DNA from: Amia ocellicauda
Lineage: Eukaryota > Chordata > Actinopteri > Amiiformes > Amiidae
Direction: 5' to 3'
Length of the DNA stretch: 64,000 nucleotides
Assembly (NCBI RefSeq): GCF_036373705.1
Contig: NC_089858.1
Location: forward strand, 35,888,249 to 35,952,248
Position numbers and translations under genes: made by a program. Positions 29,201 through 40,612 of this stretch are shown in pieces. Numbering within the stretch: the first letter of the stretch is position 1; every line of letters starts with the position of its first letter. A model generated the notes under the pieces. It ran no database searches. It was not told the DNA's origin and was given only the letters and a program-made list of their open reading frames with translations.

Positions 29201-30244
29201 GAATAAGTTAATGACATAAGCAGCTTTCCATTTAAGCGGCCTATTGACTTCAATGGGTCGAGGCGCTCGTGTCGCTCCTTAAAGTCTAGGAACACTGCAG
29301 GGCCAAACTGAAGGGAAAACTGCACCGGAGCTGTGTTTAGACGAGCGCTCGCCCCCCAGACCCACACTGACACTGCCTCAATCTGGAGAATCTAGGCCAC
29401 AGGAAGCCTTTTTATAGAAGATGCAAATTTTAAATCCCGAGATTGGTTTCCATGTGGCTCAGTAGCTGGTGTTGAGAGTAAAATGTACCCAGAGAACAGG
29501 CCTGTCCTTATTTCCACACCGAGCTCTTCAGAATCCCTTCCCAACTCTGTTTATTATTTTTTTATTTGCAATTTTAATTTGTTTCTGTATATGTATCTCT
29601 TACTCTGAGGATTCGAGTCCTCGTTCTGACTCTTGAAGGACAGATTTACATGCACACGCCTCCCGCGCTGTCTTTCATCTCCAGATCACGACATCGGGCC
29701 TGATTGGTTTTCAATCCTATAATGCACACTGTGGATCAATACTTCAAGTAACAAACAAGTTACATTTATGATAACTAAAGGGGACTAAAAAGAAACGTTG
29801 GGTAGGATCTTGGGAGAGCAATGACATCTGGGATAACCATAATAGATGTGCAGAGGATGATTTATTATTATTATTATTATTATTTTTTTTAAAGCACAAT
29901 ACATTTTTCTCCCTGTAAATATTTAAAACACTATAATGAGACTGCATATGAACACACCCTCCCTCCCTCCCTCTCTCCGCCGCTCACTTCCTGTCTGTCT
30001 TGATCTTGCCGAGGACAATCAGAAGGAAGTGAGGAAAGCTGTTCCTTTCCCAGCCCTGTCTGATCTTATTATTTATGACTGCTGCCTCACTCGGTGCTGG
30101 CTCTGCGCAGTTTGTATGATAAAGACCCAGATCAAGTGGGAGTTCCTTGATGTGCAACTGTGTTTTGTTTCAAGTTATATGTGTATCATATTCATCTTTT
30201 TTATTATTATTAATAATGTTATTATAATTATTATTATTAATAAA
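26300..30244 (+). other. ZMIZ2: ZMIZ2 3' untranslated region and candidate poly(A) signals
   Basis: Downstream of the stop codon there is no further coding signal. Candidate poly(A) signals on the plus strand are AATAAA at 26975-26980 and 26993-26998, ATTAAA at 27834-27839 and AATAAA at 30239-30244. Which is used cannot be told from sequence alone. The reading frames seen across 28-30.5 kb look like chance. Confidence 0.45.
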
Positions 30245-30329
30245 GATAATTGGTGTACCCAGTGTGTCTGTCTCAATGGTTCCATGGTCTGTGTGGGAGG
30301 TGCATGTGTGGTAGGGGGTCAAAATCAAC

Positions 30330-30435
30330 CTGAAGGCTTATTAGAAAGTAGCTCCCTCTCACTTCATTTTCCATGGGCCTCTGTTGGCCTACGGAAAATG
30401 AAGTGGGAGGGAGCTACTTTCTTAAAAGCCTTCAG
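30330..30435. repeat. 106-nt near-perfect hairpin (inverted repeat)
   Basis: Left arm 30330-30379 and right arm 30386-30435 are inverted copies, with 45 of 50 positions matching and a 6-base loop at 30380-30385. Two of the five differences would still pair as G-U in RNA. The arms begin CTGAAGGCTT and include AAGTAGCTCCCTC. It could be a precursor-microRNA-like transcript, a foldback transposon remnant or a palindromic duplication. It lies between ZMIZ2 and PPIA. Confidence 0.9.
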
Positions 30436-31104
30436 AGCCTTTTGTTCTGACAGGCCATGGAGGGTCAGCCAGGGTCCTCGAGGGCCCACGTCTGGCCTGT
30501 GCTTCTCAATGCCATTTGGATCTTGGTCTAATTGAAATAAGGACTGCGAGTGCCTGATGTCTTAAATGCGTCTCGGACCGACTCATTAATATAATGGGAA
30601 ATAATGGGAATCTCTAGAGGGCATGAATTAGATAATTGAACTAATCACCTAGCCACTATTTCCAGATATTAATCCGTTACTAAATGAAAGGTGCATCAAA
30701 ACCTGCAGAGATCCAGCACCGACAGTGTGGGACAGGGAGCCACAAGACGTTACTAACTAGCAGCATTAAGATAAACTTTTGAATTCATTCAAATATTTAC
30801 GACAGACAGACCTTTTAATTCTTGTATTCTTCCGTCACCTGTACATATGTACAATTTGCGTTAATTCTGCAGTGCAATAATACTTTTGCCCTAATTCCCA
30901 CTGACTCCAGAATAACTCCTGTTGAGCCGCTGTTCAGGATTCCTCCCATTCACATGCACCCAACAGAAACTTAAAAATTAAAATACATACAGCTACAAAA
31001 ATAAAATAACCAACATATTCAATATTATTAGCCTGCCTCATAATCTTCGTATATATATGTAAAAGTTTACATAGCACTTAATTTGCTCACTTCATATATA
31101 TTCA

Positions 31105-31140
31105 TCCTTATTTCATTGCAGACGCCCTAGTCCAGGGCAA
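31105..31140. repeat. Short dispersed fish-repeat fragment
   Basis: The string GCAGACGCCCTAGTCCAGGG resembles the GCAGACGCTTTTATCCA-type core found in many dispersed fish repeats. Similar degenerate pieces occur near 38525-38575, 44043-44085 and, inverted, 58395-58420. The match is short and from memory. Confidence 0.4.
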
Positions 31141-31449
31141 AAGTGCAAATCAGGCCTAATACAAATTAGTTTCAAAATTACATAAGTGGACGGGTAAAAT
31201 ATACAGTTAATATAGAATAAATGTCGTATATCCTAATTCTAATAGTTAACAAGTGCAGACAAGATTCGCTGAAGTTATATTGCTAACATACACAAATATC
31301 AGGTGTTTTTATGTGTTTTATATTTGAATACGGCAGGTTTTAATACTTTTATACCCGATCGATTATACCATTATCAGACAGTGGAATATCAACAGTAATT
31401 CCTACATTTACTTTTTATGATAGGCCTTCATAACATGGGAGGTGTACAA

Positions 31450-31457
31450 TGACGTCA
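31450..31457. promoter_or_regulatory. Perfect CRE palindrome TGACGTCA upstream of PPIA
   Basis: The consensus CREB/ATF site is present exactly, about 570 bases upstream of the predicted PPIA start site. One 8-base match can occur by chance. Confidence 0.4.
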
Positions 31458-31796
31458 CAGACGGGGTTTCCTACAAGAGCTACAAAATAAGTACAAGTTC
31501 TAATTTACAAAACGACTGTGTTAATTACAGATACCACAGTCTGGAATTAATCGTTTGGATGTTCTCTCCGAATGATGATTAATGTATATTTCCCACACAA
31601 GTCATGATGCGGAGCTAATTATATAAATAAATAAATTACATGCGCACTACACTGAACGCAGAGTATACAGTTACTGGCGCCATTACGAAAGGCAACCGAG
31701 AGTGGAGCCCTAATGGCCGCCAGTTTCCAGACATTTTGAAACAAGCTACTGATGGTTGGGTGGATAAGGCCCGCCCATCGACTATATTTGAATCTG

Positions 31797-32118
31797 ATTG
31801 GACAAGCGACTTGGCCATCATTCACAAAGTTCCCTAAAAGTCACAGCTCTTGCCTCTCACTTCCGCTCACCGCCTTCTGAGGCGGAGGTTGGGGTGTATC
31901 TGCCTGTCTGACGTGTCATTGGCTAAGCGCTACGCCACTCAATGAATCGCCTTCTCCCCATTGGCTGAGCCAGTCTCCGGGGCTGACTTTCACCGTATAA
32001 ATGTTCAGCCTTAGCCGGCACCCTTTTTGTTCCGATTCAGCTGTGGCACGGCTCGGATTGTGACTGAATCCCCAATTGAAGTGCTTTAGCAGGAAACCAG
32101 AACCCCACATCTTCAAGA
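31797..32118 (+). promoter_or_regulatory. PPIA: PPIA core promoter and 5'UTR
   Basis: Three inverted CCAAT boxes (ATTGG at 31797-31801, 31918-31922 and 31960-31964) precede a TATAAA box at 31996-32001. The predicted transcription start is near 32026-32030, which leaves a 5'UTR of about 90 bases before the ATG at 32119. CCAAT plus TATA elements fit the strong constitutive expression known for cyclophilin A. Promoter use is inferred. Confidence 0.75.
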
Positions 32119-35100
32119 ATGGCCACCCCACAAGTCTTCTTTGATATCGCCGTTGATGGCAAAGTGATCGGTCGAGTGACCATGCAGGTAAATGTGTGCT
32201 TTGAGCTCTGCGGCAAGCAGCTCTCGGGTCTTGCTGCTTCTCAATCTGTAATCGCGTACGGATGTGATCCAGCGTGCTTGCCTGCGTGTGGCTGCTGGGG
32301 GTCGTGCTGTGTCCCGGTATGGATGCAGCTGCGCATCAATTTATCCATATCGGGGTAATAAGGTACACGTGCTTAAATGTCCGCAGGGCTTTAATACGCG
32401 ACTTGATGCAGCGGCCCCCCCTCTGTGCGGCTTGCTCTGCCGCAGTGATGCATTCGCTCAGGTATTGATGAGGTGATGTGACGTAACTGCAGGGTGGGAG
32501 CTGGAGCACATTTTAATCTACATTTTCGTTGGGCATTTGCCGGTGGAATTAAAATGCAATGCATTTGTAGAACGTGAATGTATGCAACATGTTTAAATTG
32601 CCTTAAGTGATGTGTAGAGTGTACGGAAAACCGAATTCTGTAAGAATTGCGTGTTTTCTGTATCCCGGTCCAGTTGGTCTTATTTGTATTAAGACGGGCG
32701 CCATTTTCATTGTCATCCGTGCATGCCGCGGAAGGGGCCATTTTGGGGGAAAACCTCTGCTTTCGAGCAGTGGGCTCGAGGGTGCGTGGTGTCCCCGCGC
32801 GGCGCCGCGTGCCTCGGGGGTCGTGGCGGGGGGTCGCGGTGCCCTGCTCGCGGTCAGACGCTCGCAGCCGGGCGGGGTCTTTTGTTCTGCAGCAGAAATG
32901 CCGAGTTGGGGAATGGCGTCTTGAGCAACCTGTCGGCACTCCCTCGGCTTCACGCATGGACGTATTCGCCGATAGTCGCTATCGGACGATCTTCCAGGAT
33001 CACGGCTTTAGACTAGACTGGGGTGGCATTAGGGCGCTGCGCGTCTCTGCGGTGGCGGGCCGACGTCACGCAACTGCCCGCGCTGGGAGACGCGCGTTTC
33101 CTGCTTCTGGGGACCCCGCTGCAGCGCGCGGCGTCTTTGTTGGCAGAGCGGCTGCGCGTGGGCGAGCCTGGGCCTCCGCGCGGGGGGAAGAGCAGCTTCA
33201 TGTTCAAACTGCCAGCGAGTAGCGGCGGGGCCTCTGCGGGGCCTCTGCGGGGCCTCTGCGGGGCCTCTGCGGGGCCTCTGCGGTGCCTCTGCGGGGCCTC
33301 TGCGGTGCCGCTCCTGGGGCGGGCGGGCGGGCCAGTGATCGCGAACATGTAGGGTCTTGGCTGGCGGGAATGAAGCGGGCGCGGCTCGGTCGCTTCTCCA
33401 GAAGAACCGAGGCGGCGTCACTTCAGTTGGATACCAGATGCCTCCCATGCGGGGGGGGGCAGATGCCCCGGGGGGGGGGGGGCTTCCCGCAGTCGGCGCG
33501 CGGGCCGCACTGTCACTGTGCGCGCGGGAGCAGGCCGCGTGCAGAGCCTCTGTCTGGCGCCGGCCCGCGCGCTGCCACGTGCTCGGCGCTTCCTATAGGG
33601 GTGGCGTCACGGGGGGCGGGGCCTGTCGCGCCGGGCTGTCGTGACTCGGGCGCGTCCTGCTGCCGGTTCGGCGGAAAACGCAGCGAGTGAGTGTGCGGGG
33701 CTGCGGGGTCCCCTCCCCCACTGGCGGCGAAGTTCATATGCTATGGGCGCATAGCTGTATTCACCCCCGTCCCCCCAACGGCGAGCCTCGGGTCTCCGCT
33801 CAACGACCTGTTAACCCCGAGTCTGCGGACTCTCACGGTAGACAACATGGCTGCCATGGAGTCCTGCCGCCTGCACTGCGGGAGAACAGGGTCGCGTTCA
33901 TGGCCCCGGAGACCAGCTCGTTTGAGATTAGAAACTCGAATCATGCGTGAGGGCAATTGAATTAATTTTAGAACCATTAAGTCAATTGCATTAGAGTATT
34001 GAAGCAGGATCTAAAGCCTACAGCTAAAGAATTAAATGTTAACCTTCAGTACATTTTCAGATCCTATGTCTTACTGTCCAACATTCCTGGCTGATTTCTG
34101 TCCTGCCACTAGTGGATACACTTCAGTCTCCAGGGTTTGCTTTATTCAGCACCAATTTCTCATGCTATAGAAAGATGCTGCTTTACTTTCTCCCAAGTCT
34201 CCCGTTTACAACTGCTTCAGATGGATAACAACTCTTAAAACTGGTTTGCAATCCAGACCGAGTACTCTGGGTTGGGTGCCCCCGGCTCGGGCGCTTCTCT
34301 CCGGGTGTGCCGACACCGCCCATGGCTTCCTCTGGCACAGCTGCGTGTGGACCGCAGGGAAACGGCAATGAACTTCCCCTCTGGCGGCAGCAGCCATTGT
34401 GCCCCATGCATGTGGGGCGTGCCTCTAGGTGTAGACTCGTGCAACCCCCCCTGCTTTACTTTGTCACGCTATCCGCACTATTCATGGACAATACACTGTT
34501 TTTCAATAGGGTTAAAGCTGTAGTTTTAACTGTAGAGCAGTAGAGGGTGTCTTTTCCAGTGTAGCAGTCTGACAATGTTTAGCATTCATGGGTATTTCTG
34601 ATGTAATCTTAACCATCTCACTGACTTCATGATTTTTTTCTCCTTCTCCATAGCTGAGGGCTGACAAGGTCCCAAAAACTGCAGGTATGATTTTTATTCC
34701 TCCCTTAAGTGTCTGTAGTGTAGAGGCACCTGGCTGAGCCCATCACTTCCCTGCTCACTGTGCCACACTTCTTGTTGTAACTGATGCCTTTGAAAGCTGG
34801 TCTTCCTCCCTCTGGCACCCCCACTTGCTGTAACTCAAACCAGTGGCATTGTTCAGTCCAGTATGGCTGTCTGTTTAGTTGGGCTAATGCCTTGAGTGTA
34901 AATGTGTTCCTAGGAATCTTGAATCTCCTCTCATCTTGGTAGATGAGGATATACGGTCTCTTGACTGCAGATGTTTTGTGGTTCCTGGTTTGATTTCTTT
35001 TAATTCCCTTTCCAAAGCAATTGCCCTAGTGTTAGTCCACTTATACATGAATAAACTATTAGGTGAATATTGTTCTGATGTCTGTCCCTTTGGTCTGCAG

Positions 35101-35977
35101 AGAACTTCCGTGCCCTGTGCACCGGAGAGAAGGGCTTTGGCTACAAGAACTCCAGCTTCCACCGTGTCATCCCAGGGTTCATGTGCCAGGTGAGCTGGGG
35201 GCAGCAGCAGTGGCAGGCTGGCTTTTTGGGTGGTGGGGCGAGTCGGAGATCTGATCTGTACAGTGAAGGGGTATTGTAAGAGGATGTGCAGATTTCTGCG
35301 TGTTCCCAGAGAATCTGATGGGTCTTCACTGTAGCAATTGTACGAGAAGTCCTGAAGCTCTTAGTGAATAGCTGTGTGTGGTGGCCTTAAGTTAATTGTT
35401 TCTGCTACTAATTGTAATCTCATTTTCAATCCTCCTGTATGAAATGTCCCCCTCTCCCTCCACAGGGCGGCGACTTCACAAACCACAACGGAACTGGAGG
35501 CAAGTCCATCTACGGGAACAAATTTGCAGATGAGAACTTCGTTCTGAAGCATGAGGGGCCAGGCACCCTCTCCATGGCCAACGCTGGGCCCAACACCAAT
35601 GGCTCCCAGTTCTTCATCTGCACAGAAAAGACCGCCTGGTGAGTGCCAGCCCGACCCGGGTGCTGCTGGGAGTGCCTGTGCAGAACTGTACATGCAGTAG
35701 TCGTGTAGAATAGCCATTCAAAGACCCGGAATGTTGTCACAACTTCAATGACTGCCCCTTCATTCAGAATAGCAACTGCATTGTAGGTTTGTTGCCAAGA
35801 CTTCCCCCTCAGCCCAGTCCTAACCTCTCCCCTGTTCCTTCCAGGCTGGACGGGAAGCACGTCGTGTTCGGCAATGTGGTCGGCGGCATGGACATCATCC
35901 GGAAGGTGGAGGGCTTCGGCTCCAACAGCGGAAAGACTTCTGCTAAAATCACCATCGCAGACTGTGGCCAGCTCTGA
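32119..35977 (+). CDS. PPIA: Peptidyl-prolyl cis-trans isomerase A (cyclophilin A)
   Basis: Coding exons are 32119-32187, 34654-34684, 35101-35189, 35466-35638 and 35845-35977, with GT-AG introns in consistent phase. The product has 164 residues, one fewer than the human protein. The exon pattern, including a 31-base second exon, matches mammalian PPIA. Catalytic and cyclosporin-binding residues fall at the same numbers as in human: Arg55, Phe60, Met61 and Gln63 in [10 protein letters not shown], then Phe113, Trp121 and His126 in [15 protein letters not shown]. It catalyses proline isomerisation during protein folding and is mainly cytosolic. The absence of a signal peptide argues against PPIB, and the absence of a mitochondrial leader argues against PPIF. 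ZMIZ2 and PPIA are also neighbours on human 7p13. Confidence 0.97.
32690..33720. promoter_or_regulatory. CpG island in PPIA intron 1
   Basis: This stretch is very rich in G, C and CpG compared with the rest of the window. It contains GC boxes (GGGGCGGGGCC near 33614), a GCGTCAC half CRE and an E2F-like GGCGGAAAACG string. A donor-like GTGAGT lies near 33684-33689. Long frames in all directions here are a result of the GC content. An alternative or upstream-regulatory promoter is possible but unproven. Confidence 0.65.
33224..33311. repeat. 11-bp GC-rich tandem repeat
   Basis: About seven to eight copies of an 11-base unit CGGGGCCTCTG lie in tandem, with two copies reading CGGTGCC instead. 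It lies inside the PPIA intronic CpG island. Confidence 0.92.
33721..34653 (+). other. PPIA: Rest of PPIA intron 1
   Basis: No exon, repeat or RNA gene is recognised between the CpG island and exon 2. Base composition returns to normal after about 33950. Confidence 0.6.
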
Positions 35978-36175
35978 GCCCCTTGACCTCCAACCTCTGA
36001 CCGCTCACCCTTCGCATTCCCATTTGCAAGCCCCGATGGAGATTTTTTTTTTTTTTTTTCACCCCCCCACCTCTCCTCCCATCCCCTAGTCTGTCTTGAG
36101 TGTTGCTACCTTGTGGCACTTGATTTGTTTTTGTTTATAAACAATTTAAAATAAAGTGGGGGCAAAACTCCTTTA
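35978..36175 (+). terminator. PPIA: PPIA 3'UTR with AATAAA poly(A) signal
   Basis: The 3'UTR follows the TGA. A canonical AATAAA at 36150-36155 lies about 175 bases after the stop, and cleavage is expected within the next 15-30 bases. A T-tract lies at 36043-36059. Confidence 0.8.
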
Positions 36176-39100
36176 AATGGAATTCGGTCTGGCTGGTTAT
36201 TTGTTTTCTTGGCAGGTCCAGGAGAGAACTGCTGCACGGCTTACATGTGTTCAGTCTCCATTCAGGGCTCGACTTCCCTCATTGCTTTTAAATGACGAAG
36301 TTGCTGTGCTTGTGCCGACTGCCTGGTAGCTTTTCCTGCCTCATTTGTGCTCTTGACTTGCCTAAGCAAGAGATCTGATGCTTGAATTTACAGTGAGGGA
36401 GAGAGGAAGGTGATTTGCCCCCCCCCCCCCCCATAAACCAGGTGCAGGTAATGGTAAAGGGCACCAAGCCACAGGGGCATGACTGGGTGTCTGGGTCAAT
36501 TTATTTTTTGCACAGGTACAAGTGAGGTAAAAGTTGTCTGGTGGCATGGTTGGCCTCTACTGGCTATGCTAATGTGGTTGGAGGGCTCTGTATGATGCCT
36601 TGCTTTGCTGTTCTGTGCCCGCTGCATGTATTTCTATGCAACCCTGCCTAGATGAACTTGTATCTGCAAGTTCTTGGTGGGATTTGTGCTCTACAGGTTG
36701 CCAGAGTCCTCTGTTCAGTTATGGCCATGTGCGTTTTGGTAATGTGCACCTTGGCCTGAACATCTGACATTTAATGGGGGAGGGGACAGGCTGCACAGTG
36801 GAAAAGTATGGATTGATGTCCTCTCCAGGCTGCAGCTGCTCAGTGGTATCTTCCATTTGTCTGTGGGAAGTGTGCTGGAGGCAAGAAGGCAGTGGAGCGT
36901 GACTGGGTTTGCAGCAGTGGGGTGCAGCTGCCATTCTTCAATCTCCAGCTGCTATAGGAAGTCTGCACTGTGCACTTCAGGCACAGGAGTAAAGTTGCAA
37001 ACCCAGCAGTGTATAAAATAACCCTGCAGCTGCGTCTCCCACTCGGTGGGGGGGGGGGGTCGGCCTCAATACTGCTGTAAGTTACACCGGTATACTGCCC
37101 TAGTACCTGAGGCAGGAATGGCATTTCACCTGCTGACACTAACTTTTGGTTTTCTCCCTCTAAAATTAAAGTTCATGCATGTTACTAATTTATACATTTA
37201 CTATATTCCAAATATATAATGAACAGATGGGAATCTCCTACACCAAATTATCACAATCTCTGGACATGAACATGTTTCAATAATTCCCCATTTATTAATA
37301 AATCTCATTATTTCTACACACATATAATTGTTTACTAATGTGTTGCTACTTGGCTTTTTATGTCTGTTTTCATCTCTATTCCTTTACCATTTACAGTGGC
37401 AGCAGACATTTAAATGGAGACACTGGAATATAAAAAGCAAAGTGGTGATATAAACATAAATGGATGAATGCTGAAATAAATGTGCTGCTGTGCAGATGTA
37501 TAGATACAATTTAGTTATTTATTAATTCCAATATTTATTAATTTTAATTAGCATGAGCGTCCTCTGTAACTAAATGGATCATGTTAGCTAAGGAAGCATC
37601 TAGTCGGGATGGAGGTGGGTGAGAGGTCCAGACAAGACCAGTGCTGCTCTGTCCAGGTGTTGTGGGGTTCCCAGTGTATGGTATCAGTCAACAGCACAGT
37701 TAATACTAGTTTTCAGCCCTGGTGCTGCAGTCCCCCGGTGCCTTCAGGTTTGTTTGGTTTGCTATTAATTGCTTAATTGGAAACTCAATTAAGCCCTAAT
37801 TGCTTAATTGAAAGCATTCAGCTAGTTCTGTGCCAGCTGAGGTCTTGAATATTTTGAACAATTGGAGGTGGTTCAGGTGAGAGACGGAGAGAAATTAAAG
37901 TATTGCAGCTTAATTGAGTTTCCAAAGCATGCCAAGTAATGCATCTCTGGTGGAACAAAAACCTGAAAAATCAATTAATCAGGTGTAAAATCAAACAATC
38001 AACATATTTCTATCTACATATTTAATTATTACTATTGAGATAACAGTCCTCCAGCTGATCAGTCCATCCCTTAAACTGTTTTTAAATACTGTAAGATTGG
38101 ATCACAATCAATTTTAAATAAATAGAATCTAACTTTGGTAACCAGAAATGGAAAAGCAAATAATCACTTTGAAGTGAAAGTTTATAATTGATATTAAAAT
38201 AATAAAGAAGTTGGAAACACAAGTAGGATTTTGGCGCCACCCCGTGAGGAAGAAAAGTATCGGTTTACAAATTACCCAAATTTGCAACCCTGCAGTGTGA
38301 AGAAAACCAGCCGTTTTAACCCTTGCAGACCGAGCTGGTTTCTGTAATGTGAACGCAGGCCTCCAGTGAAGCCCAATACTGACTGCTCACAGAACCCGTT
38401 TCAGAACAGGACTGTATTTCATGACTATATTTGATTTATGTTGTTCTTGTATGTGGTTTATATTGCTTAATGAGAATATTTATTGCTCATCAATTTACAT
38501 GTTATTATATTATTTACTATTATTTATTTATTGGCAGTCACTCTTATCCAGGGCAACTTACAGGTTACACAAGCAAATGCAGCGTTACAATTCAATACAA
38601 AATCAAATTAAGAATGAATACAAAATACAATTAAAATTAAAATGTATATGTTCAACTAAGGAAATTACTTGTTTTATTATTCAAATATTGATTGCACAAA
38701 AACAATTTGGTTATTTAAAAAAATAATCTCACACACACACTATATATATATATATATATTATATATAAACCTTTTGAAAAAATATACATATATTCAACTA
38801 ATCCCAAATAAGAATAATTGAAATTATTAGTCTCAGTTGGTAAATCTGACCTCAGCAGCCAGTGTAGCTGGTTACTGATGAAGGTTAAGAAGCATTTCAA
38901 TTTGCATTCAGCATCATTACACTACTGTTAAAATTTATTTATTAAGAGTATATTTACTATTTATAGTATTTCAATGACTAAACACACACACACACATATA
39001 CTGTCATTTTGTTATTTTCAAAGAATGGTTATTTTGTTATATGCATTTAAATTCACAAACCATATTTAAGACTATATATATCCAGTCTGGTCAAACTCAC

Positions 39101-40612
39101 AAAGGGACTGCAAACTAGTGCAGTGGTTTGTTTATTTTATTTCTCTCTTTACAACCTATATTGTTATTACCTTGCAGCATGATTCCATAAGTAATATGGC
39201 ACAGCAGGGAAATGTGTAGGAGCAAAACACTGTGAATCAGATGAAAGGCACTTACACAGTGTGTCAGAAAGGAGGCGTGTTAGAGAGGCAGTGTGAAAGT
39301 GAGGCAGTGTGAAAGTGAGGCAGTGTGTCAGAGAGGCAGTGTGTCAGAGAGGCAGTGTGTCAGAGAGGTGGTGTCGTAGTGCTGGTGACATCAGTCCAGA
39401 GGTCGCAAAGGGGAGAGAGGGCTGTACAGTGATTCATATTGTAAAATGCTGAGCCTTCTATCACTGGTGTTGCTGCGGGGCTGCAGTGTGCGGAGGGGAT
39501 TCTTCAGGAGATCATGCAGTACAGACACAGAAAACTGTATAAACCATCACCCCGCTTACAATCAAAAACAACACGATTTGAAGGAAAATCAATTCCAGAA
39601 AATAGAATGTATATAGTTTAAAAATGTGCTAAGATGGATAATTAAAACCTATATCAGAATAACTGGGAAAAAACCAAATATATATAGAATTAAATAAATG
39701 TAATGTCATGTTGTTGAACACTGTAGTGTTGTTCAGAGGATTGCAACGCTCTACATAAAAACATTGTATATAGTAATTCAGTCCCCGCTACTTGACATAT
39801 ACACGCCGCAGTATCGATATACCTGTATATGTTGATGTACACTCGTATATAAGTAACCAGAGACAGCAGCAGAGTCTACTCAAAGACACTGTAAATACAT
39901 GATCATGATCATCGCAGGCGTGAGCCACAGTAACATGAGTCAGAGCAGCGGCCAGCACGACTCCCCAGAGCCTGAAGGGCCACTCACCAGCTACAGAGGG
40001 CCTCTCCCAGGTCTCAGCACCAGAGCACACCTGCAGCACTGTGGCTGTGCTGTAGCAGGAGTGTGCTGTGCTGTGGTGGGTGTCTTTGCTCTGGTCTCAC
40101 CTTTACCCTGTTTCCCCATTTCCTGCAGGGAGGGAATGGATCAAGATGCTCCCGTGTGTTCTATTGGGGTTCATATTCCGGGGCTGATGTGGTGGGCTGG
40201 TCATGGACTTTAGCCGGCTCACCCCGTGTCTTCCCTCGCACATGCAATGCCACAGAGAAAGGAGGGATTTCCAGTCGTTGTGGTTGTCGAAACACAGTCC
40301 GTTTTACTCTTGGTTTCAACAGGGGTGAGGTGACGTGGAATCTGTCGGGGGAGCTACAGTCCTGTATGTAGACAAGTGCCTTTGTTTACCTTGGCTTTCT
40401 GCTAACTGTTTTCCTCCTCCTCCCTCCACAGGCTGGGACAGGCGTTCAGCCCTGTTGTCACAGGCACTCGGGTTCCCTGGGCTCCTCTCGGGACGCCAGT
40501 GCCAGCGTGACAGCTCGAGTGTTTCCGTCATTCAATGCATCCAACAGTCAGCCAGTCTGTCCGTCCATCAGTCAGTCAGTCAGTCCGTAGGTGAGGGGTT
40601 GGTCAGGGGGTG
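36176..40612. other. PPIA-BLNK intergenic region
   Basis: No coding exon is supported. The region becomes AT-rich after 37.1 kb. It holds an 18-bp inverted repeat (37777-37794 and 37908-37925), a fish-repeat fragment near 38525-38575, an AT repeat at 38740-38766 and a GAGGCAGTGTG minisatellite at about 39253-39370. The two genes converge here (PPIA plus, BLNK minus), so it must contain both 3' ends. The BLNK poly(A) site was not located with confidence; AATAAA on the minus strand near 39131-39141 is one candidate. Confidence 0.6.
39253..39370. repeat. GAGGCAGTGTG-type minisatellite
   Basis: About six imperfect units of 17-18 bases, of the form GAGGCAGTGTGTCAGA or GAGGCAGTGTGAAAGT, follow each other directly. 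Confidence 0.8.

Noticed and set aside
29936..30535. A 199-codon open frame downstream of ZMIZ2
   Set aside because: It crosses AT microsatellite and the hairpin, has no splice-consistent partner and no recognisable domain. It is most likely chance.
32391..32957. A 188-codon minus-strand frame in PPIA intron 1
   Set aside because: Its length comes from CpG-rich composition, where stop codons are rare; it lacks any known motif.
33013..33448. Several overlapping frames with repeated [15 protein letters not shown] peptides
   Set aside because: They are translations of the 11-bp GC-rich tandem repeat, open on both strands for compositional reasons.
39253..39370. CRISPR-like regular repeats
   Set aside because: The units follow each other without unique spacers and vary in sequence, so this is a minisatellite in a vertebrate genome.
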